Origin: an uncultured Acidobacteriaceae bacterium
GTDB taxonomy: Bacteria > Acidobacteriota > Terriglobia > Terriglobales > Acidobacteriaceae
Length of the DNA: 64,000 bases
Direction of reading: 5' to 3'
Assembly (NCBI GenBank): GCA_903904755.1
Contig: CAIVDV010000005.1
Span: 1 to 64,000 of the forward strand
Shown here: in pieces, positions 1 through 8,065 of the stretch
How positions within the stretch are numbered: the first letter of the stretch is position 1
Layout: each line of letters opens with the position of its first letter
Position numbers and translations under genes: made by a program
The notes under the pieces: generated by a model
What the model saw: only the letters and a program-made list of their open reading frames with translations
Told to the model about the DNA's origin: nothing
Database searches by the model: none

Positions 1-207
1 CTGTAACGAGTTACTGAAGCGAGGAGCGACGCAGAAATGGGGAAAACTGGCCCCGTCCCTTCGGGTTGCGGCGCAAATCGGGCCATACTGCGTTCTCACC
101 CTCGGCGGTGGGGTCGCCACAGCTCTCGGGCTCGGCCTTGCCTGGCCAGAATTGTCTGGCCCGATTCACGCTCGCAACGCCATCCATCCAGGTAGTGTGA
201 ACAGGCC
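1..207. repeat. Noncoding stretch with inverted repeats
   Basis: No convincing gene is seen. The stretch holds a 9-bp inverted repeat (AATCGGGCC at 76-84, GGCCCGATT at 158-166) and a second perfect hairpin (GGCCAGA-attg-TCTGGCC, 144-161). This looks like a dispersed intergenic repeat or the remnant of a mobile element rather than a regulatory region. The left edge is cut by the window. Confidence 0.35.
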
Positions 208-774
208 CTAGTAGGTGGGGGGTGGCGGTGGTTCATTCCAGGTGGTTGGGTTGATGACGCCGCCCTCGTCGCAGTTCCAGTCGCCGAAGGTGGTTTTCCA
301 GCAGATGCCCGTGGCTTCGGCGACGACGGCTTTCATGCAGTTTTGGCCTTTGAGGTGGATGCCGTCGCCGACAACGCCGCAGACGTAGCCGACATAGCTT
401 CCGCGGATGGGGTAGACCTTGGCGGCGGTGTCGATTTCAGAGCGGAAAGAGTCCTGCTGATAGATAAAGGCGCGGGGAGATGCCATTTCGACCTGGACGT
501 TCTGGTAGAGCCAGTCTTCGTGGGGATTGAGCTTCTCATTGAAGCACTGGACGAGTGCGATGGCCTGGGCGACGGACGGAGCTTTGGTGACTTTGGCGCA
601 TTTGCGGGGTTCGCGGGCCTGGAAGGAGTTGTTGAAGACGGGCGGGCCGGAGAGGTCGGAGGCGGTGGCCTGGGAAGGGGACTGGCCGTCGACGGATTTA
701 CAACCGCTTGAGGCGAGAAGCGCGAGAGCGCAGGCAGCGAGGGTGCAGGTGCGGAGGATGGTGTTGAATCCCAT
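208..774 (-). CDS. Putative lipoprotein, unknown function
   Basis: 188 residues. The N-terminus has an Arg, a hydrophobic stretch (about residues 10-22) and a lipobox-like LASSGC, so Cys25 is probably lipidated and the protein anchored in the envelope. The mature part has several Cys residues (CAKV, VQCFN, YVCGVV, QNCMK, GICWK, WNCDE) that could form disulfides outside the cytoplasm, and a Pro-rich tail. I do not recognise a family. The start at 774 is chosen because it puts the signal peptide first. Confidence 0.6.
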   Translation of the reverse strand: MGFNTILRTCTLAACALALLASSGCKSVDGQSPSQATASDLSGPPVFNNSFQAREPRKCAKVTKAPSVAQAIALVQCFNEKLNPHEDWLYQNVQVEMASPRAFIYQQDSFRSEIDTAAKVYPIRGSYVGYVCGVVGDGIHLKGQNCMKAVVAEATGICWKTTFGDWNCDEGGVINPTTWNEPPPPPTY

Positions 775-924
775 GTGGCAGGCTCCTACGAAGAATGGAA
801 ACGGTGATTCAGCGCCCAGCCCTGGGAAGCTGGAGGAAGCGTATCTGGATTCCTGCGAGGGCGCAATGGGATTCTTTGGTTGGAGTTTTGCGAATTGGGG
901 AGGGATGCGCGGGCGGGCCGGGAT

Positions 925-1743
925 TCATGCGGGCTCGTCGGGGAGGTTGGCGGTGGTTTGGAGGGGGGTGGGGGTGGTGCCGGGGGCGAGAGTGGGTTCG
1001 TCGCGCCAGAGGAGGATGATCCACCAGAGGACGGCGAGGAGCCAGAGGACGACGCGGGCGTGGTCGAGGTTGGTGAGGAGGCGGAGGGTGCGGTCGTAAT
1101 CGGCCTGGGAGGAGGGGTGGGCGGACTGGATGATGCCCTCGATGATGCGCTGGACGGTGATTTGGCTGATGGCGATGGTGGAGAGGCCGAGTGCGATGGC
1201 GGTGGCGTGGCTGCGGAGGGTGGAGCCGAAGCGGCGGCCGAAGAGGAGGATGGCGAAGGTGGCGAGGACGGCGAGGATGCCGGCGAGCATTTCGGCCTTG
1301 AGGGCGACGATCCAGACGATGCGGAGGGGGGTGAGCTGGGGGTCGGCGGAGATGGAGGCGAGGGTGGGCCAGGGGCCGATGGCGAAGAGGATGGCGGCGG
1401 CGAGGCCGACTGAGAGGACGGTGGCGCTGAGCCAGGTGGAGGGCTTGAGTGGCTGGGTTGGGGCAGCGGGTGTGGCGAAGACGCGGCGGGCCAGCTCGGC
1501 GAGGACGAGGAAGCCGGCGATGGCGCTGAGGAGTACGAGGACGTACTGCTGCCAGTAGAAGGCGATGGTGGTGAGCTTGCCGTGGAGGAGGTGGTCTGCA
1601 AGGAGGCGGGCGGCGGAGAGGCCGACGGCGACGGCGAACCAGGAAAAGCGGGCGAGGCGGTCGCGGCCGAGGAGGATGACGAGGAGAACGAGGTGGGCGG
1701 CGAGGAGGGTGGCCCAGAGGAATTGCTCAAGTGAGACGTGCAT
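925..1743 (-). CDS. Multi-pass membrane protein, unknown function
   Basis: 272 residues with about seven hydrophobic segments: residues around 7-25, 35-50, 60-82, 105-125, 145-170, 180-200 and 235-252. A short charged tail follows. No catalytic motif was recognised. Another open frame on the same strand covers this region but is a Ser/Pro-rich shadow; the helix-forming hydrophobic pattern identifies the real frame. It lies between the lipoprotein gene and the tRNA gene, with no obvious operon partner. Confidence 0.6.
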   Translation of the reverse strand: MHVSLEQFLWATLLAAHLVLLVILLGRDRLARFSWFAVAVGLSAARLLADHLLHGKLTTIAFYWQQYVLVLLSAIAGFLVLAELARRVFATPAAPTQPLKPSTWLSATVLSVGLAAAILFAIGPWPTLASISADPQLTPLRIVWIVALKAEMLAGILAVLATFAILLFGRRFGSTLRSHATAIALGLSTIAISQITVQRIIEGIIQSAHPSSQADYDRTLRLLTNLDHARVVLWLLAVLWWIILLWRDEPTLAPGTTPTPLQTTANLPDEPA

Positions 1744-1849
1744 TGGGTGTCCTGACAGAACGGCGATGGCGCGTGGGCGCGAACACAGCTAGTGTATCGG
1801 GTAGGGTGGGCTGGATTGTGCTGGGGTGGGCTGGCAAGCCCGGGAGGGA

Positions 1850-1926
1850 TGGTGCACCCGGCAAGATTCGAACTTGCGACCTAACGCTTCGGAGGCGTTC
1901 GCTCTATCCAGCTGAGCTACGGGTGC
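1850..1926 (-). tRNA. tRNA-Arg (anticodon CCG)
   Basis: Read on the minus strand this folds as a full cloverleaf. The 7-bp acceptor stem GCACCCG pairs with CGGGTGC, the D stem is GCTC/GAGC, the anticodon stem AACGC/GCGTT encloses the loop CTCCGAA with anticodon CCG, and the T stem GCAAG/CTTGC carries the TTCGAAT loop. The discriminator is A73 and the CCA end is encoded. It reads the Arg codon CGG. Confidence 0.95.
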
Positions 1927-2071
1927 CTGAGAGAAAGGATACCGCATTCGGGTAAAAAATGCTGCAAGGGTGCGGGGGAAAGGCGTGCAGGGGAGCGGGG
2001 AGCGGGATTTTTGATGGGGTAACAGCGGGGGTGGCGGGGTTTTGTTAGACTCGCGGGTAAAGGAGAACGGC

Positions 2072-2644
2072 ATGAAAAAGCAGTTCTGGATGGCGATGTG
2101 TATGGGCCTGGGCCTTGCCCTGGCGACGACGGGTGCAGTGGCCCAGGAGATGGGCGGGATGAAGATGGAGATGCCCGCGAACGCGAAGAAGCCGCTGAGC
2201 CCGCCGGCGAAGGCGGAAGTGACGGTGGCGGGGGCTGCGATCTCGATTGATTACAGCGCACCGAGTGTGCGCGGACGGGTGATTTTTGGCGGGCTGGTGC
2301 CGTGGGGCCAGGTGTGGCGTACGGGCGCGAATGCGGCGACGACGCTGAAGACCTCGGCTGGCCTGAAGATTGGCGATTTGGCGGTTCCTGCGGGGACGTA
2401 TACGCTCTACACGCTGCCGACAGAGACGGGCTGGACGCTGATTGTGAACAAGCAGACGGGCCAGTGGGGCACGGAGTACGACGCGAAGCAGGATTTTGGC
2501 CGGGTGGCGCTGAAAAAGAGCCAGCTTGCGGACAAGGTGGAGACGATGGTGCTGGTGTTTGAGAAGACCAAGGGCAACACGACCGAGCTGCACCTGAAGT
2601 GGGCCGACCTGGACCTGAGCGTGCCGGTGACGGTTACGAAGTAG
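2072..2644 (+). CDS. DUF2911 domain secreted protein
   Basis: 190 residues from the ATG at 2072, which has a good ribosome binding site (AGGAG at 2061-2065). A signal peptide covers about residues 1-23, ending VAQ. A short Met-rich stretch (MGGMKMEMP) follows, which might bind metal. The rest matches DUF2911: IDYSAPSVRGR, VPWGQVWRTGANAAT and VPAGTYTLYTLP are typical blocks. The function of the family is unknown; it is periplasmic or outer-membrane associated and common in Acidobacteriota and Bacteroidota. Its end overlaps the convergent gene at 2634-2939 by 11 bp. Confidence 0.85.
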   Translation: MKKQFWMAMCMGLGLALATTGAVAQEMGGMKMEMPANAKKPLSPPAKAEVTVAGAAISIDYSAPSVRGRVIFGGLVPWGQVWRTGANAATTLKTSAGLKIGDLAVPAGTYTLYTLPTETGWTLIVNKQTGQWGTEYDAKQDFGRVALKKSQLADKVETMVLVFEKTKGNTTELHLKWADLDLSVPVTVTK

Positions 2645-2939
2645 CTGTATTCGAGCTGGACGAGGGCGCCTCAGCCTGCAGGCTGCGGCGCTCTTCTTCG
2701 ATGCGGGCCATGACGGACTGGATGAGGGCTTTTGCGCCCTCGATGCCGCCTGCGACGGCCTGGAGATCGAGGCGTGGCTGCGAGGGGTTGCGGTTGGAGA
2801 CGCAGTAGACGCCGTGCTGACCGGTGAGGACGAGGGCGTCGGTGAGCAGGTCAAGGGCGACGGCGAGACGGCCGCGCTCAGTGCCCATCATGAATTCGTA
2901 GTGGTCGAGCTCGGCGCGTTTTTCGTGGAAGATGTCCAT
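2634..2939 (-). CDS. Small conserved-looking hypothetical protein
   Basis: 101 residues, mixed alpha/beta composition, no signal peptide and no recognised motif. The N-terminus (MDIFHEKRAELDHYEFMM) and the middle (LTDALVLTGQHGVYCVSNRN) look like a small cytoplasmic protein; the Ser-rich tail is probably disordered. The gene converges on and slightly overlaps the DUF2911 gene. The call rests on amino-acid composition and on the lack of a better frame. Confidence 0.5.
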   Translation of the reverse strand: MDIFHEKRAELDHYEFMMGTERGRLAVALDLLTDALVLTGQHGVYCVSNRNPSQPRLDLQAVAGGIEGAKALIQSVMARIEEERRSLQAEAPSSSSNTATS

Positions 2940-3021
2940 GGGTGCCCCCTGTGCTGCTGACCTAAGGATAACGGGTGAGGCAGGGAGCAGATTGGGATGA
3001 GGAAAGGGAGAGGTTGAGGCG

Positions 3022-3783
3022 ATGAAACTGACCGGGAATGTGATTTTGATTACGGGTGGCGGGAGCGGGCTGGGGCGGGGATTTGCCGAGGCGTTTCACA
3101 AGCTGGGCAACCAGGTAGTGATAGCGGGGCGGCGGGAGGATGTGCTGCGGGAGACGGCTGAGGCGAATGCGGGCATGGACTGGGTGCGGATGGATGTGGC
3201 GGATGCGGCCAGCATTGCCGAGGCGACGGCGGAGGTGGTGCGGCGGCACGGGGGGCTGAATGTGGTGATGAACAATGCCGGGGTGCAGCGGTATATCGAC
3301 TTTACGAAGGTGTATGACGATGCGAAGGCGCTGGAGGAAATCAACACGAACATTCTGGGGCTGATGCGGGTGACCGCGGCTCTGTTGCCGCAGTTGCGCG
3401 GGGTGCCGGATGCGGTGGTGGTGAATGTTTCGAGTGGGTTGGCGTTTGTGCCGCTGGCGCGGTACCCAGTGTACTGCGCGTCGAAGGCGTTTGTGCACTC
3501 GTTTTCGATTTCGCTGCGGCACCAGTTGAAGGAGACGGGGGTGCGGGTGGTGGAGCTGGCTCCGCCGTGGGTGGAGAGCGGGCTGCATGACGCGCATCCG
3601 CCGGAGGGGAATCCGGAGCCTGCGCCGGGGCGTGGGCCGATGCCGCTGGAGGCGTTTCTTGCGGCGGCGATGGAGGAGCTGGGGAGCGGGAAGGATGAGC
3701 TGGCGGTGGCGGGGGCGAAGTTTATGTATGGGGCGGCGGTGGGTGAGGGGGCTGGGAAGGCGTTTGGGGGGATGAATGGGTGA
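3022..3783 (+). CDS. Short-chain dehydrogenase/reductase (DltE-like)
   Basis: 253 residues with the classical SDR layout: the nucleotide-binding motif TGGGSGLG at about residues 11-18, the NNAG motif at about 89-92, and the catalytic Ser (NVSSG), Tyr and Lys (YPVYCASKAF, the YxxxK signature). Variants with this N-terminus (ITGGGSGLGRGFAEAF) are often annotated DltE-like oxidoreductases. It is a cytoplasmic NAD(P)-dependent oxidoreductase with unknown substrate. GAGAGG upstream of the ATG is a plausible ribosome binding site. It ends 3 bp from the convergent DUF5615 toxin gene. Confidence 0.85.
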   Translation: MKLTGNVILITGGGSGLGRGFAEAFHKLGNQVVIAGRREDVLRETAEANAGMDWVRMDVADAASIAEATAEVVRRHGGLNVVMNNAGVQRYIDFTKVYDDAKALEEINTNILGLMRVTAALLPQLRGVPDAVVVNVSSGLAFVPLARYPVYCASKAFVHSFSISLRHQLKETGVRVVELAPPWVESGLHDAHPPEGNPEPAPGRGPMPLEAFLAAAMEELGSGKDELAVAGAKFMYGAAVGEGAGKAFGGMNG

Positions 3784-3786
3784 GAT

Positions 3787-4155
3787 TCAGGACTGCTGTG
3801 GACCGCGTGTGGGACCCCATGGGCGCTGAGCGCCGGTTTGAATTTTGAGGTGGAGAAAGCTGCCTGGGTGAGCTGCATCCAGTGACGAAGCAATCGGTTC
3901 CGGGTTGATTTTGAGCAGGTTCCAGTTGTTTGTGCTGAGGATGACGAGTGCGAGGGTTCTGTTCTGGAGATTCTGCTGGTAGGAGAGGTTCTGGTCGCAG
4001 GTGACCATGACGTCGAATCCGCCGAGTTCTGCTTCGCGCAGGAGGGTACCATTTTCCAGCACGGCCCAGCCCATTTCGCGGGCCGTGCTGACACTGTGCA
4101 GGGGCTGGAAATGACGGAGTTTTTCCGGGACGTTGTGGTCGAAGAGGACTTTCAC
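3787..4155 (-). CDS. DUF5615 PIN-like toxin
   Basis: 122 residues. The N-terminus MKVLFDHNVPEKL, followed by a central FDVMVTCDQNLSYQQN and LALVILSTNNW, matches DUF5615/PIN-like proteins (Mut7-C related). The acidic residues FDHN and CDQN are the presumed metal-binding nuclease residues. It overlaps the upstream DUF433 gene by 4 bp (ATGA), the usual arrangement of an antitoxin-toxin operon. The expected role is an RNase-type toxin controlled by its partner. Confidence 0.8.
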   Translation of the reverse strand: MKVLFDHNVPEKLRHFQPLHSVSTAREMGWAVLENGTLLREAELGGFDVMVTCDQNLSYQQNLQNRTLALVILSTNNWNLLKINPEPIASSLDAAHPGSFLHLKIQTGAQRPWGPTRGPQQS

Positions 4156-4397
4156 GCGACGTTAGATTTGCGCTGGGCGGCGGCGAAGGCGAGGATTTCG
4201 CGGATGGTGGATTCGGGGATGGAGAAGTTCTCGGCAATTTCGTCGATGGGGGAGCCGCCCTCGTAGTTTTCCACGATGGAGTCGGCCTGGAGGCGGGTGC
4301 CTTTGATGATAGGGACCCCGCTGAGCTTGCGCGGGTTGGATTCGACGAGGCGGCAGGCGCTCCAGTCGATGACCGGGTTGTGAGGATAGGCAAGCAT
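4152..4397 (-). CDS. DUF433 antitoxin
   Basis: 81 residues. The block SGVPIIKGTRLQADSIVENYEGG with SPIDEIAENFSIPESTIREIL is characteristic of DUF433 (VapB-like winged helix). These proteins bind DNA and pair with DUF5615 or PIN toxins. It is the first gene of a two-gene leftward operon and is translationally coupled to the toxin by a 4-bp overlap. The operon likely represses itself, but no clear operator was seen. Confidence 0.85.
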   Translation of the reverse strand: MLAYPHNPVIDWSACRLVESNPRKLSGVPIIKGTRLQADSIVENYEGGSPIDEIAENFSIPESTIREILAFAAAQRKSNVA

Positions 4398-4464
4398 GAG
4401 GCCAGTATAGGCCGATTTTGGGTGCGGTGAAAAGGAAAGACGAAGCTGGACCGAGCACGGCCGG

Positions 4465-4489
4465 AGCCGACGGCTTCAAGCCGTCGGCT
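4465..4489. repeat. Perfect palindrome spanning the gcvPB stop codon
   Basis: AGCCGACGGCTT (4465-4476) and AAGCCGTCGGCT (4478-4489) are perfect inverted copies around one central base. The gcvPB stop codon (TGA on the minus strand, 4476-4478) lies at the centre, so the last codons of gcvPB are made of the repeat. The form resembles the other 'gcttnaagc' palindromes of this window. It could stop transcription, but has no T tract. Confidence 0.7.
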
Positions 4490-6050
4490 TCCAGCGGAGG
4501 ATTGGTTTGCGGGCGGCGGTGACTTCGTCGAGGCGGCTGACGCGGGTGGAGTGGGGGGCAGATTTTACGAGGTCGGGGTTGGATTCGACTTCGGCTGCGA
4601 TGGAGCGCATGGCGGCGATGAAGAGGTCTAGTTCTTCGAGGGATTCGCTTTCGGTGGGCTCGATCATGAGAGCGCCGGAGACGATCATGGGGAAGCTCAC
4701 CGTGTAGGGGTGGAAACCGTAGTCGATGAGGCGCTTGGCGATGTCGCCGGTCTTGATGCCCCTGGCGGCCTGGCGCTTGTCACTGAAGACGACCTCGTGC
4801 ATGGAGGCGGTTTTGTAGGGGAGCTCGTAGAGGTCCTGGAGGCCAGCGCGGATGTAGTTGGCGTTGAGGACGGCGTCTTCAGTGGTTTGGCGGAGACCGT
4901 CGGGGCCATTGGCGAGGATGTAGGCGAGGGCCCGGATGAACATGCCGTAGTTGCCGTAGAAGGCGCGGACGCGGCCGACGGTCTGCGGGCGGTCGAAGGA
5001 CCAGCCGAGTTGGGTGGTTTCCCCGGTCCCCAGGTGCGAGGGACCGGGGGCACCCGGAGTTGTGGTAGTCGGAGTCGTGGTGGCCGGAGCGGGTTTGCGG
5101 ACGAGGACCGGAGTGGGCAGGAAGGGCTCGAGGATGGCCTTGCAGGCTACGGGGCCGGAGCCGGGGCCTCCGCCACCGTGGGGGGTGGAGAAGGTTTTGT
5201 GCAGGTTGAGGTGCATGACGTCGACGCCGAAGTCGCCGGGGCGGGTTTTGCCGACAAGGGCGTTCATGTTGGCTCCGTCCATGTAGAGGAGGGCGCCCTT
5301 GGCGTGGAGGATGTCGGCGATGCGGTGGATTTCGCTTTCAAAGACGCCGATGGTGGAGGGGTTGGTAAGCATGAGCGCGGCGGTGTCTTCATCGACGATG
5401 CGCTCGAGCTCGGCAACGTCAATGCCGCCCTCGGGGTTGGACTTGATGTTCTGGACTTCGTAGCCGCAGATGGCGGCGGTGGCGGGGTTGGTGCCGTGGG
5501 CGGAATCGGGGATGAGGACTTTTTTGCGCGGGTTGCCCCTGGACTGATGGTAGGCGCGGACGAGGAGGATGCCGGTGAACTCGCCGTGTGCGCCGGCGGC
5601 CGGCTGCAGGGTGATGGCGTCCATGCCGGTGATTTCGATGAGGCAGCGCTGGAGGAGCTCGACGATTTCGAGCGAGCCCTGGGCGAGGGATTCCGGGCGG
5701 TAGGGGTGCGCCTCGGCCAGACCCTCGATGCGACTGACGAACTCGTTGACGCGGGGGTTGTACTTCATGGTGCAGGAGCCAAGGGGGTACATGCCGAGGT
5801 CGATGGCGTAGTTCCAGGTGGAGAGGCGCGTGAAGTGGCGGATGACTTCGATCTCCGAGACTTCGGGGAGTTGGCCGGGCTCGGGGCGATATGCGCCGCC
5901 GAGCAGGGCGGCGGGGTCAACGTCGGGAACGTCGAGGGGTGGCAGCTTGTATGCGCGCTTGCCGGGGGAGGACTTTTCGAAGATGAGTCCTTCGTTCTGG
6001 GTTTGATGGGCGCGGACTTTGCCGAGGGTGGTGCGTGGGGTTGCGGTCAT
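4476..6050 (-). CDS. gcvPB: Glycine dehydrogenase (decarboxylating) subunit 2
   Basis: 524 residues. This is the PLP-binding subunit of the split P-protein of the glycine cleavage system: glycine is decarboxylated and its aminomethyl group passed to the lipoyl arm of GcvH. The PLP lysine is Lys285 in NLHKTFSTPHGGGGPGSGP. Other family blocks are YPLGSCTMKYNPR and QPAAGAHGEFTG. The ATG at 6050 is chosen because it lies 4 bp after the gcvPA stop, as usual for this operon; a longer frame would run into gcvPA. Residues about 319-348 (Thr/Pro/Gly-rich) are an insertion encoded partly by a palindromic repeat (5021-5058), after which the normal sequence SFDRPQTVGRVR resumes. Confidence 0.95.
   Translation of the reverse strand: MTATPRTTLGKVRAHQTQNEGLIFEKSSPGKRAYKLPPLDVPDVDPAALLGGAYRPEPGQLPEVSEIEVIRHFTRLSTWNYAIDLGMYPLGSCTMKYNPRVNEFVSRIEGLAEAHPYRPESLAQGSLEIVELLQRCLIEITGMDAITLQPAAGAHGEFTGILLVRAYHQSRGNPRKKVLIPDSAHGTNPATAAICGYEVQNIKSNPEGGIDVAELERIVDEDTAALMLTNPSTIGVFESEIHRIADILHAKGALLYMDGANMNALVGKTRPGDFGVDVMHLNLHKTFSTPHGGGGPGSGPVACKAILEPFLPTPVLVRKPAPATTTPTTTTPGAPGPSHLGTGETTQLGWSFDRPQTVGRVRAFYGNYGMFIRALAYILANGPDGLRQTTEDAVLNANYIRAGLQDLYELPYKTASMHEVVFSDKRQAARGIKTGDIAKRLIDYGFHPYTVSFPMIVSGALMIEPTESESLEELDLFIAAMRSIAAEVESNPDLVKSAPHSTRVSRLDEVTAARKPILRWKPTA
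5021..5058. repeat. Palindromic element (family A) inside gcvPB
   Basis: CCCCGGTCCC (5021-5030) and GGGACCGGGG (5040-5049) form a 10-bp perfect stem with a 9-nt loop, followed by the tag GCACCCGGA. Near-identical copies lie between genes at 23012-23048 and 48653-48690, with relatives at 56893-56927 and 46642-46673. Here the element is in frame in gcvPB and is read as TPGAPGPSHLGTGE. Confidence 0.9.
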
Positions 6051-6054
6051 GGGA

Positions 6055-7404
6055 TTAGGCCTCCACGGGCGCGCCGGCGAGGACGCGGGCGGCGGTGTCG
6101 ATGTGGTCGCGGGTGGTGAGTTCGGTGGCGCACCAGAGGGTGGACTGGCCGAGTTCGGGGTACCACTTGCTGAGGTCGAGGCCGCCGACGATGTTGTGGG
6201 TGAGGAGGCGGTTGTTGAGGTCGATGGGGGAGTCGGTGGTTTGGAGGACGAACTCGTGGAAGCGGGGGGAGCCTGCAAAGAGGAGCTTTGCGCCGGGCTG
6301 GGTGCCGAGGGTGGAGGCGGCGTAGGCAGCCTTGGCCAGGTTGTGGTGGGCGAGTTCGCGGACGCCTTCCTTGCCGTAGACGGTGAGGAAGATGGTGGCC
6401 ATCAGCGCCACGAGGGCCTGGTTGGTGCAGATGTTGCTGGTGGCCTTTTCGCGGCGGATGTGCTGCTCGCGGGTGGAGAGGGTGAGGACGAATCCGCGCT
6501 GGCCATCGGCGTCAGTGGTTTGGCCGGCGAGGCGGCCGGGCATCTGGCGGAGGTATTTGTCTTTGGTGGCGATGACGCCGCAGAAGGGGCCGCCGTAGCT
6601 GAGGGCGACGCCGAAGGACTGGGCTTCGAGGGAGACGATATCGGCCTCGACGGGCGGGCGGACGAGGCCGAGGGAGACCGCTTCGGCGATAGAGACGATG
6701 AGGAGGGCACCCTTGGCGTGGGCGATGGCGGCGATGGCCGGGATGTCTTCAAGGACGCCGAAGAAGTTGGGGCTTTGGACGAGGACGGCTGCGGTGTCGG
6801 GGGTGATGGCGGCGTCGAGGGCGGCGAGATCGACCTGACCGGTTTCGCGGTTGTAGTCGACGGTGGTGGTGGGCAGGCCCTGATGCTGGTGGTAGGTGGC
6901 CATGACCTCGCGGTACTCGGGATGGACGGAGCGTGCGACGACGGAGTGGGAGCGGCCGGTGATGCGGGTGGCCATCATGATGGCTTCTGCCGCGCCGGTA
7001 GAGCCGTCGTACATGCTGGCGTTGGCCACGTCCATGCCGGTGAGCTCGCAGATCATGGTCTGGAACTCGAAGATGGCCTGGAGGGTGCCCTGGGTGATTT
7101 CGGCCTGGTAGGGGGTGTAGCTGGTGAGGAACTCGCCGCGCTGGACCAGGGAATCGATGACAACGGGGCGATAGTGGCGATAACAGCCGGCGCCCAGGAA
7201 GCTGGCGAGGCCGACGGCGTTTTTGGCACCGGCGGCCTTGAAGTAGTCGATGATTTCGCTTTCGCCGAGCTGTCGGGGCAGGTCGAGGTCGCTGGTGATG
7301 CGGTACTCGGCGGGGATCATGGCGAAGAGTTCGTCGATGGACAGTGCGCCGGTGGCGGAGAGCATTTGGGCGCGTTCGGCGTCGGATTTTGGCAGATAAC
7401 GCAT
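6055..7404 (-). CDS. gcvPA: Glycine dehydrogenase (decarboxylating) subunit 1
   Basis: 449 residues, the normal length for the N-terminal half of split P-protein. Family blocks include the start [60 protein letters not shown] and [14 protein letters not shown]. It pairs with GcvPB to form the active glycine decarboxylase. It lies between gcvH and gcvPB in one leftward operon. Its start codon is abutted by an inverted repeat arm (7409-7425) that holds the only purine-rich candidate ribosome binding site, so its translation may depend on that structure. Confidence 0.95.
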   Translation of the reverse strand: MRYLPKSDAERAQMLSATGALSIDELFAMIPAEYRITSDLDLPRQLGESEIIDYFKAAGAKNAVGLASFLGAGCYRHYRPVVIDSLVQRGEFLTSYTPYQAEITQGTLQAIFEFQTMICELTGMDVANASMYDGSTGAAEAIMMATRITGRSHSVVARSVHPEYREVMATYHQHQGLPTTTVDYNRETGQVDLAALDAAITPDTAAVLVQSPNFFGVLEDIPAIAAIAHAKGALLIVSIAEAVSLGLVRPPVEADIVSLEAQSFGVALSYGGPFCGVIATKDKYLRQMPGRLAGQTTDADGQRGFVLTLSTREQHIRREKATSNICTNQALVALMATIFLTVYGKEGVRELAHHNLAKAAYAASTLGTQPGAKLLFAGSPRFHEFVLQTTDSPIDLNNRLLTHNIVGGLDLSKWYPELGQSTLWCATELTTRDHIDTAARVLAGAPVEA

Positions 7405-7408
7405 ATCA

Positions 7409-7548
7409 GCTTTTAGCCTCTAGCCTCTAGCTTTTAGCTAAAGGCCCTGTACTGTCTCGCTGAGGAGAAGGTTGGCTTTGATTGCAAAGGAAAGAGGGCC
7501 CCGATTTCTGAAATCGAGGCCGGAACCAAGTGGCTGGAGGCTAAAAGC
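7409..7548. repeat. Inverted-repeat element between gcvH and gcvPA
   Basis: GCTTTTAGCCTCTAGCC (7409-7425) and GGCTGGAGGCTAAAAGC (7532-7548) are inverted copies with one mismatch over 17 bp, enclosing 106 bp. The inside has another small hairpin (CGATTT-ctg-AAATCG near 7501-7515). In the gcv transcript the downstream arm ends 4 nt before the gcvPA start codon and contains GAGG. It could be a small MITE-like insertion or a regulatory hairpin. Confidence 0.7.
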
Positions 7549-7560
7549 TTGCGGCTGCTT

Positions 7561-7944
7561 CTAGACTTCTTCGGCGATGAAGGCCTGGTACTGGGCGGCG
7601 GTCCAGAGAGATTCGTACTGGGCGGGGTCAGAGAGCGAGACCTTGATCATCCAGGCGGTGTGTGCGTCTTCGTTGACGAGGTCGGGGGCGTTGGTGAGAG
7701 CCTCATTGACTTCGGTGACGGTTCCGGAGACGGGCGAGAAGAGGTCGCTGACGGCCTTGACGGATTCGACGGAGCCGAAGGTTTCGTTGGCGGTGACGGG
7801 GTCCCCGACCTTGGGGAGGTCAACGAAGACGATGTCGCCGAGGGTGCTTTGGGCGTAGTCGGTGATGCCGACGGTGCCGATGGAGCCGGAGAGGTCGATC
7901 CACTCGTGTTCTTTGGTATAGCGGTAGGTATCTGGGTAGGCCAT
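7561..7944 (-). CDS. gcvH: Glycine cleavage system H protein
   Basis: 127 residues, standard length. The lipoyl-attachment lysine is Lys63 in GSVESVKAVSDL; the N-terminal block YTKEHEWIDL and IVFVDLPKVGD are also typical. The protein carries the aminomethyl intermediate between P, T and L proteins. It is the first gcv gene of the leftward operon, followed by gcvPA and gcvPB. AAAGGAAA lies 6-13 nt upstream of the ATG. A gene for the T protein (aminomethyltransferase) is not found near it. No glycine riboswitch was recognised upstream. Confidence 0.95.
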   Translation of the reverse strand: MAYPDTYRYTKEHEWIDLSGSIGTVGITDYAQSTLGDIVFVDLPKVGDPVTANETFGSVESVKAVSDLFSPVSGTVTEVNEALTNAPDLVNEDAHTAWMIKVSLSDPAQYESLWTAAQYQAFIAEEV

Positions 7945-8065
7945 GATTTTCCTTTCCTTGAATCCTGATGGACGGAGCTTGAGGGTGCGCGATGGCTTGA
8001 ATCTCTAGTGTAAGACCAATGGCGGGGATGGGGGAAACGGTAGTTTGGCGGGGTGAAATGGAGGT

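Noticed and set aside
1-207. Transposase remnant at the left edge
   Set aside because: Inverted repeats are present, but no transposase-like coding sequence could be read in any frame.
4990-5110. Possible frameshift in gcvPB at the Thr/Pro-rich stretch
   Set aside because: The reading frame stays open and conserved GcvPB sequence resumes after it, so it is an in-frame insertion.
6051-6278. N-terminal extension of gcvPB upstream of 6050
   Set aside because: The added Ser/Thr/Pro-rich sequence lies inside gcvPA in another frame; the GcvPB family begins close to the ATG at 6050.
7945-8065. Glycine riboswitch before gcvH
   Set aside because: The 121-bp gap is short and I could not find the paired aptamer features; nothing supports a riboswitch.
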